64,000 nucleotides of DNA from Cherax quadricarinatus (lineage: Eukaryota > Arthropoda > Malacostraca > Decapoda > Parastacidae). The stretch lies in NCBI RefSeq assembly GCF_038502225.1, contig NC_091298.1:40227925-40291924 (forward strand), given 5' to 3'. Below, in pieces: positions 1-10,800 of this stretch. Both the position numbers and the translations under genes were made by a program. The notes under the pieces are model-generated. The model saw nothing but the letters and a program-made list of their open reading frames with translations, was not told where the DNA came from and searched no databases. Each line of letters opens with the position of its first letter. Position 1 is the stretch's first letter.

Positions 1-480
1 GACGGACTAACGTCCTGAGACGTCCCATGTTTTATCTACTTGCCTGTGCACATGTATGAAGTTGCAGGACGTAACCCCTCATCATTGCAGCGGTAAAGAA
101 CCTGCTTTCCTGTATCTGGATAGATTATTTACGGCTATACTCTGTGAAGAACGAGCCGGTGGGTTGTCACCAACACCTGCGACCCCGCCCCCCCGACATC
201 ATCAGCAACGGCTACGATTTCAACAACACGCAGTGTCACCAACACCAGACACCCAAGTTTTATATATATTAGCGTTGAATTCAGATATCATTTATATTTT
301 TCATTTTCTTTAATGTAGGATCAATATTTCATATTTAAGTGTTTTATATTTTATATTTTCTAAATAATAAAGTGTTTGTTTCTCAGTTTTTATTCTTTTT
401 CTATGCATTAATTTTCCTGAGGAGGAGCCAGCCTTAGTAATACTGACTGAAGTTGTTACAGGGCTGAGTAAGCCTTCTCA
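1..480 (+). repeat. 5' LTR (3' part) of Gmr1-like LTR retrotransposon, copy 1
   Basis: The window opens inside this LTR. The same sequence recurs at the end of the 3' LTR (4203-4622) and in the LTR of copy 2 (50410-51400). It ends in CCTTCTCA, against CCTTCACA in the other LTRs, immediately before the primer-binding site. An AATAAA signal lies near 366. Compared with the 3' LTR it keeps about 60 extra bases near 170-235, bounded by two copies of GTCACCAACACC; the 3' LTR looks like a slippage deletion between those short repeats. The LTRs of this copy therefore differ, so the insertion is not recent. Confidence 0.85.
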
Positions 481-482
481 AG

Positions 483-504
483 TGGCGACCTTGCCAGGAT
501 TCGA
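483..504 (+). promoter_or_regulatory. tRNA primer-binding site, copy 1
   Basis: Two bases after the LTR comes TGGCGACCTTGCCAGGAT followed by TCGA. Its reverse complement ends in CCA and contains TCGAATCC, a T-loop/T-stem signature, so it reads as the 3' end of a tRNA. The base before CCA is G, which in eukaryotes suggests tRNA-Ser, but the isoacceptor is a guess. The same site stands at 51403 in copy 2. Confidence 0.75.
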
Positions 505-1050
505 CTGGACTGAATCAAGATTCGACTACATCTCAAATCTACCATTGGAACTTCAATGCCGCATACCACAGACGGTTACCACCAGCCATGAGTAATCATT
601 CTCTATGGTAGGACTACAGTACAGGTATTTAAATGATTTGGTGATTGTTATAGTCTCAATTTATTGTAAGTCAAGTCAAGGCAGGAATGCTAGTTAATTC
701 TGCCACCTATTTTTGTGTGAGCTTGAAACACTTTAGAGGATTAGACTCTAGGGACCCGAGATTTTCCAGTGACAATTTGTTTCATTGAGCTCTTTATTAT
801 ATCAAGGGAACTGTCGAAGGACACTCTTGATTTGTTGGTGAGAAGATTGGATGGTCAAGGGACCCCATTCTACTTGCTGTTTACTCGGAGCCGGAATAGA
901 ACCCTTCGTTTTCATTAATGCATTGTTTAATTGAAGCAGGGATCGAGCCCTCTGGTTTATTTACACTTTGAGCGGAGCAGGAATTGAACCCTCCGTTTTC
1001 TTTGATACCCGTTTCATTTTTCCCCTGGTAGTTTAAGTTGTTCCTGCAAG
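505..1050 (+). other. Untranslated leader of LTR element copy 1
   Basis: This stretch lies between the PBS and the gag start and has a close counterpart at 51425-51968 in copy 2. I see no open frame or RNA motif in it. It is presumably the element's 5' leader. Confidence 0.6.
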
Positions 1051-2290
1051 TATGGAGGAATATCAGTTTTGGATGAATGCTGGAAGTTAGAAATAAAAGG
1101 GAAAAATTTAGAATCCTTCATTAGTGCTAAGATCCAGGAAAGACTTGAGAGAGAATTGAGAGAGAAGAGAAACAGTTAGAAAGGGAAAGACAGGAGGAAA
1201 AGGAGAGAGAGAAAATCGAAAGAGAAGAAGAAAAGGAGAGAGAGAGAATCGAAAGAGAAGAGGAAAAGGAGAGAGAGAGAATCGAAAGAGAAGAGAAAAA
1301 GGAGAAAGAGAACCTTGATAGACAGGAAAAAAAGGAGAGAGAGAGAGAATCGAAAGAGAAAACCAAGATAGACAGTTAGAAAGAGATAGAGAAGACAAAA
1401 AGGACCGTGATAGACTTGATCGTGAGGAGAGAGCTAGAGTACGTGAGGAACAAGTTAAATTAAGAGAACTTGAGGAATGAGAAAAGGATAGAGAACGTGA
1501 GGAAAAAGCTAGAGAATGTGAGGAAAAAGCTAGAGAACTTGAGTTAAGAGAGAGAGAAAAAGATCGTGAGCTCGAAAAAGCTCACCTTGAATTAGAGAAT
1601 AAAGAGTTAACTCTTACACAGCAACAATTAGAGGAAGGAGTAATTGAACATCATGCAGCTAGTGCACATATCCCAACACCTAATTTACCTCCCTTCACAT
1701 TATCAGGTTTGAAAATACTACTACCCTCTGTGAATGGCCTGCTGACACCTGGGCTACCAGGTTAAGAATGTTATTTTCTGGTACAGCTTTGAATATCTAT
1801 GCCACTTTGACGCAGGATATCATATGTAATTATAACCTACTGAAGAAGGCGATCATTAAAGCATATCAAAAAACCACAAATTCTTACAGGAAAGATTTCA
1901 GGTATGCCACCTTACAGCCTGGCCAGAACTTTCAGCAGTTACAGGTAACACTCTTTCGTTTGTTCGACTTTTGGATAGAGAGTTCAGGAATTGATCATAG
2001 TTATGAATCTCTTAGAGACTTCATGGTTGCTGACCAGTTCCTGACAGCTCTTCCCCACCAGATAAGAACATTCATCAGAGAACATAACCTGATTAAAGCT
2101 AAGGAAGTTGCTGAGGCTGCTGACCTATATGCTGAGGCTCACAATTTCTATAAAGACCTAAAGGGATCGAACCTTAAGGGCAATGGTTCACCTGAACCAA
2201 AGATTAAGAAGCCTACAGTAGAAGAAGTCACCAGCTATTATACCAACATGTCATCGGTGTGGTGGTATCGGACATAAACGTCCAGATTGT
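1051..2290 (+). pseudogene. gag pseudogene with SCAN-like capsid and CCHC knuckle, copy 1
   Basis: The start ATG at 1051 matches the start in copy 2 (51969), but the frame hits a stop after 12 codons. A GA-rich coiled-coil stretch (about 1130-1600, ER/EK-rich) follows with further frameshifts. From 1768 an open stretch of 169 aa covers the capsid part. It includes FMVADQFLTALPHQIRTFI at 2022-2078, which has the pattern of the SCAN domain (LxxxQFLxxLPxxLxxWV). A C-x2-C-x4-H-x4-C knuckle (CHRCGGIGHKRPDC) lies at 2249-2290 in a shifted frame. Gag of LTR elements forms the particle and binds the RNA. This copy is broken in several places and cannot encode it. Confidence 0.75.
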
Positions 2291-3600
2291 CCTTCCAAGA
2301 AAATAGAGAAAGTTGGAAGATGTTTTGTTGATGTTAATGACCAAGCACCCTTCTGTTCAGGAGCAGTTAATGGTATAAAAGTCTCAGATATATTACGTGA
2401 CACTGGATGTACGTGCATCGTAATTTCGGACAAACTGTTCCCTTACTTTAAAACCTCTCGTGTGAGATTACTTGGGTCGTGAAAATACTTTCCCTACAAT
2501 ACATTGTTACTTGAAAACTAAATGGTTCACCGGTTGGACTAATGCGGTACTAACCCCAATTACTTGTTCTATAATAGTAGGTAACATTAAAGGTGCCGTT
2601 CTTCCTTCAGAGGCGGATCTTTCGTCACCACCCGTGGATCTAAGTTTTCCAGCTCTTCCTCCTTGCAAGTTAAATAAGACCCTTAACAATTTTGCACCGG
2701 AAGCTGCATTGTCTCGTACTGTTCATTTGGGGGTGGAAACAGATGATACTGCTCTCGATAGTGAGGTAGCAGGATCACCTGTCCACTCGTCGGGTGAAAG
2801 TAAGGGTAATGCCTCCGGCACTCTCAATGTCTTGATTAGGGCTCAGACCAAAACCCCGGCTTCTCCTACCTCCTCTCCTCCCACCGTAAGTCCTTTTATT
2901 TTCCCAGATTTTATGTCCAAGGATGACTTTGTCAATATACAGCGCAACTGCCCTTCACTTCGCGATTGTCATAATCAAGCTTTTAACAACAAAGTTATCC
3001 ACGGGAGATACTTAACTCATAAGTCTGAATATATTAATGGTATCTTATATAAATCTGTATTTAAATCTCATTCTTCAGTGATAGATTATTTCCTCCTTGT
3101 TGTTCCTAAACCATGTCGAGAGACTGTTCTTCAAATGGCTCATGATTTGCCAGTGACCAAACACTTGGTCCATTGTAAGACGTGGCATAAACTCAAGCAC
3201 ACTTATTTTTGGCCAAGCATGTACTCTCAGATTACAAAGAAGTATAGTTCTTGCAATAGGTGTCAGGTGCGTACTGCACAAAATGCACACACTCTTAGTT
3301 CCTGTATATTTATTAAATCTAAAACTTCCTTCCCGCAGAAACGAGATACTCCACCACAGAAAAGGAATGTTTGGCCCTTGAGTGGGGTATCTCCAAGCTC
3401 AAATTTTATCTACTGGGAAAATAATTTATTTTAGAAACGGATCACAAGCCTTTGATATACCTAGAAACTTTTAAGGGAACCAACAGTCGCCTCTTGAGGT
3501 GGACCTTGGCACTCCAAGCTTTTAAGTTCCATATTGTGTATATCAATGGTTCATCCAATTATTTCTCTGACTGGTTAAGTCATGACAGTCAGTAGAAGAT
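2291..3600 (+). pseudogene. pol pseudogene: protease, integrase zinc domain, then RNase H tail (copy 1)
   Basis: Near 2394 the retroviral-type protease motif is visible (LRDTGCTCIV). An open 320-aa stretch (2472-3434) then carries a T-R-A-Q-T-K linker and an H2C2 integrase zinc-binding domain (TYFWPSMYSQI then CNRCQ, about 3200-3265). The integrase core is missing. From about 3340, in other frames, the 3' half of an RNase H/RT-connection follows: TTEKECLALEWGISKLKFYL, then ETDHKPLIYLE and LRWTLALQAF. RNase H thus sits 3' of integrase, the opposite of ordinary gypsy order. A deletion removed the integrase core and the RT, and many frameshifts are present. Confidence 0.7.
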
Positions 3601-3680
3601 TTGTTGTCTTACGCGACTTCCACGTGTTAGAACTTTTTCCTTGCCTATTCTTCTTATACTCCTTGACTATAAGTTTTGGT

Positions 3681-3689
3681 ATGGGGGAG
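3681..3689 (+). other. Polypurine tract, copy 1
   Basis: The purine-rich run ATGGGGGAG abuts the TGTGAGG start of the 3' LTR, as expected for the plus-strand primer of an LTR element. The 90 bases before it hold the end of pol and spacer only. Confidence 0.6.
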
Positions 3690-4622
3690 TGTGAGGGAAA
3701 AGTTCAATAGATAGGAGTAGCGAGGGAGTATATAGTAATAGTTTCATTGTCGGCTACTTAAGGTAGGGTAAGTCCAGCTCCTGCTATTCCCCCCTTTTTT
3801 TCCCCTCCCAGAAAGTGATAGTTTGATTGCCGGCTGCTTGTTAAGGTAGGGTCAGTCTAGCTCCCGCTATCCCTTCCCCCTCCCTCTTCCCCCCCCCCCC
3901 GAAAGGTGACGTGTGTGGCTCCGGCCAAACAGTAATCACTCGACTCACTGCTCCCAGCACTACTGTAAGTACATGCCTGCTCATATTCTAGTGGACTTAT
4001 TGGTTGAAAGCTTCACTTTTGACCAATAATAAACTTAGTCCTTTCAGTCTTGCTGTGTTAAATGTCTTAATAATCACCACATCTTTTAGGTAGTGTACTT
4101 ATCATGGAGAGTGATTTCTTAAGCAGTGGGTAACCTGTCTCTCTTTCCAGCTTGGAATGACAGAATGGGTCACCTGCCAACCAACGAGTAGAATTGAAGG
4201 AGACGGACTAACGTCCTGAGACGTCCCATGTTTTATCTACTTGTCTGTGCACATGTATGAAGTTGCAGGACGTAACCCCTCATCATTGCAGCGGTAAAGA
4301 ACCTGCTTTCCTGTCATCTGGATAGATTATTTATGGCTATACTCTGTGAAGAACGAGCCGGTGGGTTGTCACCAACACCAGACACCCAAGTTTTATATAT
4401 ATTAGCGTTGAATTCAGATATCATTTATATTTTTCATTTTTCATTTTCTTTAATGTAGGATCAATATTTCATATTTAAGTGTTTTATATTTTATATTTTC
4501 TAAATAATAAAGTGTTTATGTTTGTCAATTTTTATTCTTTTTCTATGCATTAATTTTCCTGAGGAGGAGCCAGCCTTAGTAATACTGACTGAAGTTGTTA
4601 CAGGGCTGAGTAAGCCTTCACA
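3690..4622 (+). repeat. 3' LTR, copy 1 (933 bp)
   Basis: It starts TGTGAGGG and ends CCTTCACA, an imperfect inverted end pair. The 3' part repeats the window's first 480 bases and the whole is homologous to 50410-51400. It contains two C-rich runs (about 3780-3900), and AATAAA signals near 4027 and 4506. It ends directly against a 28-bp minisatellite starting TGGAGC; the matching 5' flank lies outside the window, so no target-site duplication can be checked. Confidence 0.85.
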
Positions 4623-4858
4623 TGGAGCAAGAACCTTTATAAGGTTCATATGGACCAAGGACCTTCATAAGGTTCATATTGATCAAGGACCTTCATAAGG
4701 TTGACATGGACCAAGGACCTTCATAAGGTTCACATGGACCAAGGACCTTCATAAGGTTCATATGGACCAAGGACCTTCATAAGGTCCATATGGACCAAGG
4801 ACCATCATAAGGTTCATATGGACTAAGGACCTTAATAAGGTTCATATGGACCAAGGGT
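4623..4858. repeat. 28-bp minisatellite, about 8 copies
   Basis: The consensus unit is close to ACCTTCATAAGG plus TTCATATGGACCAAGG (28 bp), repeated with few changes. The unit holds the short palindrome CCTTCATAAGG with CATATG next to it. It sits between the LTR end and the 26-bp array, so either the LTR element landed at the edge of the array or the array grew from its flank. Confidence 0.9.
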
Positions 4859-7800
4859 CACAAAGGTCACAGCAGTGAAGACAACTGCAAGGTCACAGCA
4901 GTGGAGACAATTGCAAGGTCACAGCAATGGAGAAAACTGCAAGGTCACAGTAGTGGAGACAATTGAAAGGTCATAGCGGTTGAGACAGCTGCTAGGTTAC
5001 AGCACTTGGGACAACTGACATGTCACAGCAGAGGAAATTACTGCCAGGTCACATAGTGGAGACAACTCCTAGGTCACAGCAGTGGAGACAGCTGCTAGGA
5101 CACAGCAGTGCAGACAACTGCTAGGCCACAGCAGTAGAGAAAACTGCTAGGCCACAGCAGTGCAGACAACTGCTAGGTCATCGCAGTTGAGACTACTGTT
5201 AGGTCACAGCATTGGAGACAACTGCTCGGTCACAGCAATGGAGACAACTGGTATCTCACAGCAGTGGGGAAAACTGCCAGGTCACAAAGTAGAGACAACA
5301 ACTAGGACACAAAGGAGGAGACAACTGCTATGTCAAAGTAGTGAAGACAACTGCTAGGTCACAGCTGTAGAGACATCTGCTGGGTCACAGCAGTGGACAG
5401 ACAACTGCTAGGTCACAGAAGATAAAACAACTCCTTGGTCACACAGTGGAGAAAACTATGAGGTCACAGCAGTGGAGACAACCCTTAGGTCACAGCGTTG
5501 GAGACAACTACTAGGCCACAGCGGTGGAGACAACTGCTAGGTCACAGCGGCGGAGACTACTAGGCAACAGCGGTGGAGACAACTACTAGGTCACAGCGGA
5601 AGAGATAACTTCTAGGTCACAGCGAAGGAAAGAACTGTTAGGTCACAGCGGTAGAGACAGCTGCTAATTCACAGGCGAGGAGACATCTGATAGGTCACAG
5701 CAGAGGTGCCAAATGCTAGGTCACAGGAATAGAGACAACTTTTAAGTCACAGCTGTGGAGTCAACTGCTAGGTCACACCAATGGAGACAACTGCTATGGC
5801 ACAGCAGTGGAAATAACTGCCAGGTCACACAGTAGAGACAACTGCTAGGTCAGAGTATTGGAGACAACCCTTAGGTCACAGTGGTGGAGACAACTGTTAG
5901 GTCACAGAAGTGGAGACAAATGGTAGGTCACAGCAGAGGAGGCAATTGCTTGGTCACAGCAGAGGTGACAACTGCTAGGTCACAGCAGAGAAGACAACTG
6001 GTAGGTCACAGCGGAGGAGACGACTCCTAGGTGCCACAGTGGACACAACGGGTAGGTCAGAGCGTAGGAGACAACTGGTAGGTCAGAGACGTGGAGACAA
6101 CTGCTAGGTTACACAGTGGAGACAACTGCTAGGTCACAGCAGTGGAGACAAATGCTAGGTCACAGCGTAGGAGAGAACTGTTGTCACAGAAGAGGAAACA
6201 ACTGCTAGGTTACACTGGTGACAACTGCTAGGTCAGAGCAGTCGAGACAACTGTTAGGTCACAGCAGTGGAGACAACGGATAGGTCACAGCGGTGCAGAC
6301 AACTGCCAGGTCACAGCGGAGGAGACAACTGCTAGGTCACACAGTGCAAGCAACTGCTAGGTCACAGTCGTGGAGACAACTGCTAGGTCACAGCGGTGGA
6401 GACAACTGCTAGCTCACACAGTGGAGCTAACTGCAAGGTCACAGCAGTGGAGACAACTGCTATGTCACACAGTGGAGATAAATGCTACGTTACAGCTGTA
6501 GAGACAACTCCTGGGTCACAGCAGTGGAGAGACAACTGCTAGGTCACAACAGTGCAGAGACAACTGCTAGGTCACAGAAGTTGAAACAAGTGCTAGGTCA
6601 CACAGTGAAGACAACTATAAGGTCACAGCAGTGGAGAAAACTGCAAGGTCACAGCGTTGGAGACAACTACTAGGCCATAGCGGTGGAGACAACTGCTTTG
6701 GCACAGCAGTGGAAACAACTGCTAGGTCACACAGTGGATACAACTGCTAGGTTACAGCTGTGGAGACAACTTTTAGGTCACAGTGTTGGAGACAACTGCT
6801 TGGTCACAGCAGAGGTGACAACTGCTAGGTCACAGCAGTTGAGACAACTGCTAGGTCACAGTAGAGGAGACAACTGTTATGCCACAGAAGAGGAAACAAC
6901 TGCATTGTCATACAGTGGAGACAGCTGCTAGGTCACAGCAGTGGAGACAACTGTAAGGTCAAAACAGTGGAGACAATTGCTAGGTCACAGCAGTGGAGAC
7001 AACTGCAAGGTCACTGCAGTAGAGACAACTTCTAGGTCGCAGCAAAGCAGACAACTCCTAGGTCACAGCGATGAAGACAACTGCTAGGTCACACAGTACA
7101 GACAACTGCTAGGTCACACAGTGCAGACAACTGCTAGGTCACAGCGGAGGAGACAACTGCTATGGCACTGGAGTGGATACAACTGCTAGGTCACACAGAG
7201 GAGACAACTGCTAGGTCACAGCAGTGGAGACAACTGCTAGGCCACAGGAGTGGAAACAACTGCTAGGTCACAGCAGTGCAGAGAACTGTTAGGTCACAGT
7301 AGAGGAGACAACTGTAAGGTCAAAACAGTGGAGACAATTGCTAGGTCACAGCAGTGGAGACAACTGCTAGGTCACAGCAATGGAGAGAACTGTTAGGTCA
7401 AAACAGTGGAGACAACTGATAGGTCACAGCATTGATGACAACTGCTAGGTCGCAGCAGAGTAGACAACTGCTAGGTCACAGCAATGGAGACAACTGTAAG
7501 GTCAAAATAGTGGAGACAATTGCTAGGTCACAGCAGTGGAGACAACTGCAAGGTCACTGCAGTAGAGACAACTTCTAGGTCGCAGCAGAGCAGACATCTC
7601 CTAGGTCACAGCGATGAAGACAACTGCTAGGTCACACAGTACAGACAACTGCTAGGTCACACAGTGCAGACAACTGCTAGGTCACAGCGGAGGAGACAAC
7701 TGCTAGGTCACAGACTTGTAGATAACTTCTAGGTCACAGCAGAGAAGACAACTGCTAGGTCACACAGTGGAGACAACTGCTAGATCAAAGCGATGGAAAT

Positions 7801-10800
7801 AACTGCTAGGTCACAGCGGTGGAGACAACAAGTAGGTCGCACAGTGGAGAAAACCGCTAGGTCACAGTGGAGGACAAAACTGGGAGGTCACAGTCGGTGA
7901 GACAACTGCTAGGTCACACAGTGGAGACAAATGCTAGGCCACATTGAAAGAGACAACTGCTAGGTCACAGCAGTGGAGACAAATGCTAGGTTAGACAGTG
8001 GAGACAACTGCTAGGTCACAGCAATGGAAACAACTGTTATATCAGAGGAATGCAGACATCTGTTAGGTCACAGCAGTGGAGACAACTGCTATGGCACTGG
8101 GGTGGATACAACTGCTAGGTCACAGCAGTGGAGACAACTGCTAGGCCACAGGAGTGCATACATTTGTTACGTCACAGCAGTGGAAACAACTGCTATGTCA
8201 CACAGAGGGGATAACTCCTAGGTCACAGCATTTGAGACAACTGCTAGGTCACAGGAATGGAGACAACTGTTAGGTCACAGCAGTGGAGACAATTGCTAAG
8301 TCACAGCAGTGGAGACAAGTGTTAGGTCACAGCAGAGGAAATAACTGCTAGGTCACAGCAGTGGAGACAACTCCTAGGTCACAGTAGAGGAGACAAATGT
8401 TAGGTCACAGCAGTGGAAACAACTGCTAGGTCACAGCAGTGCAGACAACTGTTAGGTCACAGTAGAGGAGACAACTGTTATGCCACAGAAGACGAAACAA
8501 CTGCATTGTCATACAGTGGAGACAGCTGCTAGGTCACAGCAGTGGAGACAACTGTAAGGTCAAAACAGTGGAGACAACTGATAGGTCACAGCATTGATGA
8601 CAACTGCTAGGTCGCAGCAGAGTAGACAACTGCTAGGTCACAGCAATGGAGACAACTGTTAGGTCAAAACAGTGGAGACAACTGATAGGTCACAGCATTG
8701 ATGACAAACTGCTAGGTCGCAGCAGAGTAGACAACTGCTAGGTCACAGCAATGGAGACAACTGTAAGGTCAAAATACTGGAGACAATTGCTAGGTCACAG
8801 CAGTGGAGACAACTGCTAGGTCACAGCAGTGGAGACAACTGCAAGGTCACTGCAGTGGAGACAACTTCTAGGTCACAGCAGAGCAGACAACTCCTAGGTC
8901 ACAGCGATGAAGACAACTGTTAGGTCACACAGTACAGACAACTGCTATGTCACACAGTGCAGACAACTGCTAGGTCCCAGCGGAGGAGACAACTACTAGG
9001 TCACAGACTTGTAGATAACTGATAGGTCACACAGTGGAGACAAATGCTAGGTCACAGCAGTGGAAAGAACTACTAGGTCACAGCGGTGGAGAGAACTGCT
9101 AGATCACAGCAGTGGAGACAACTGCTAGGTAACTGCCGTGGAGACACCTGCCAGGTCACGGCAGTGGAGACATTGCCAGGTCACAGCAGTGGAGACAACT
9201 GCCACGTCATAGCGGTGGAGACAATTGCTAGGTCACAGCAGATGAGAGAACTAATAGGTCATACAGTGGAGACAACTGCTAAGTAACAGCAGTGCAGACA
9301 ATTGCTTGGTCAGAGCAGTGGAGACAACTGCCAGGTCACAGGAGTCGAGACAGCTGCTAGGTCACAGTAGTGGGGACAACTGCCTGGTCACAGCAGTGGA
9401 GACAACTGCCAGGTCATAGCTGTGGAGAAAATTGCTAGGCCACAGCAGTTGAGACAACTGCTATGTCACAGCAGAGGAAACAACTGCCAGGTCACACAGT
9501 GGAGACAAATCCTAGGACACAGCAGTGGAGACAACTGCTAGGTCACAGCAAAGGAGACAGCTATTATGTCACAGCATTGGAGAAAACAAGGTCACAGCAG
9601 TGGAGATAACTGTTAGGTAACAGCAGTGGAGACAAGAGCTAGGTCACACATTGGAGACAACTGCTAGGTCACAGCAATGGAGATACCTCTTAGTCCACAG
9701 CATTGGAGACAACTGCTAGGTCATCGCAGTGGAGACTACTGCTACGTCACAGCGGTGGAGACAACTGCAGGGTCAAACAGTGGAGACAACTGCTATGTCA
9801 AAACAGTGGAGACAACTGCTAGATCACAGCTGTGGAGACAAATCCTAGGCCACAGCAGTGGAGACAACTGCTAGGTCACAGCAAATGGAGACAGCTATTA
9901 TGTCACAGCATTGGAGAACACTACAAGGTCACAGCAGTGGAGATAATTGTTAGGTAACAGCAGTGGAGACAAGAGCTAGGTCACACAGTGGAGACAACTG
10001 CTAGGTCACAGCAGTGGAGACGACTGCAAGGTCACAGCAATGGAGACAACTGTTAGTCCACAGCATTGGAGACAACTGCAAGGTCATCGCAGTGGAGACT
10101 ACTGCTAGGACACAGAGGTGGAGACAACTGTTAGGTCACATCATTGGTGACATCTGCCAGGTCATCGCAGCGGAGACTACTGCTCGGTCACAGTAATGTA
10201 AACAACTGCAAGGTCACAGCAGTGGAGACAACTGCAAGGTCACAGCAATGGAGAAAACTGCAAGGTCACAGTAGTGGAGACAACTGCAAGGTCATATCGG
10301 TGGAGACAGCTGCTTGGTTACAGCACTTGAGACAACTGACATGTCACAGCAGAGGAAACTACTGCCAGGTCACATAGTGGAGACAACTCCTAGGTCACAG
10401 CAGTGGAGACAGCTGCTAGGACACAGCAGTGCAGACAACTGCTAGGTCACAGCAGTAGAGAAAACTGCTAGGTCACAGCAGTGCAGACAACTGCTAGGTC
10501 ATCGCAGTTGAGACTACTGTTAGGTCACAGCATTGGAGACAACTGCTCGGTCACAGCAATGGAGACAACTGGTATCTCACAGCAGTGGGGAAAACTGCCA
10601 GGTCACAGCGGTGGAGACAACTGCAGGGTCACAAAGTGGAGACAACAACTAGAACACAAAGGAGGAGACAACTGCTATGTCAAAGTAGTGAAGACAACTG
10701 CTAGGTCACAGCTGTAGAGACATCTGCTGGGTCACAGCAGTGGAGAGACAACTGCTAGGTCACAGAAGATAAAACAACTCCTTGGTCACAAAGTGGAGAA

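Noticed and set aside
1108..1398. Two minus-strand FSLS-repeat frames
   Set aside because: Antisense of the GA-rich gag coiled-coil region.
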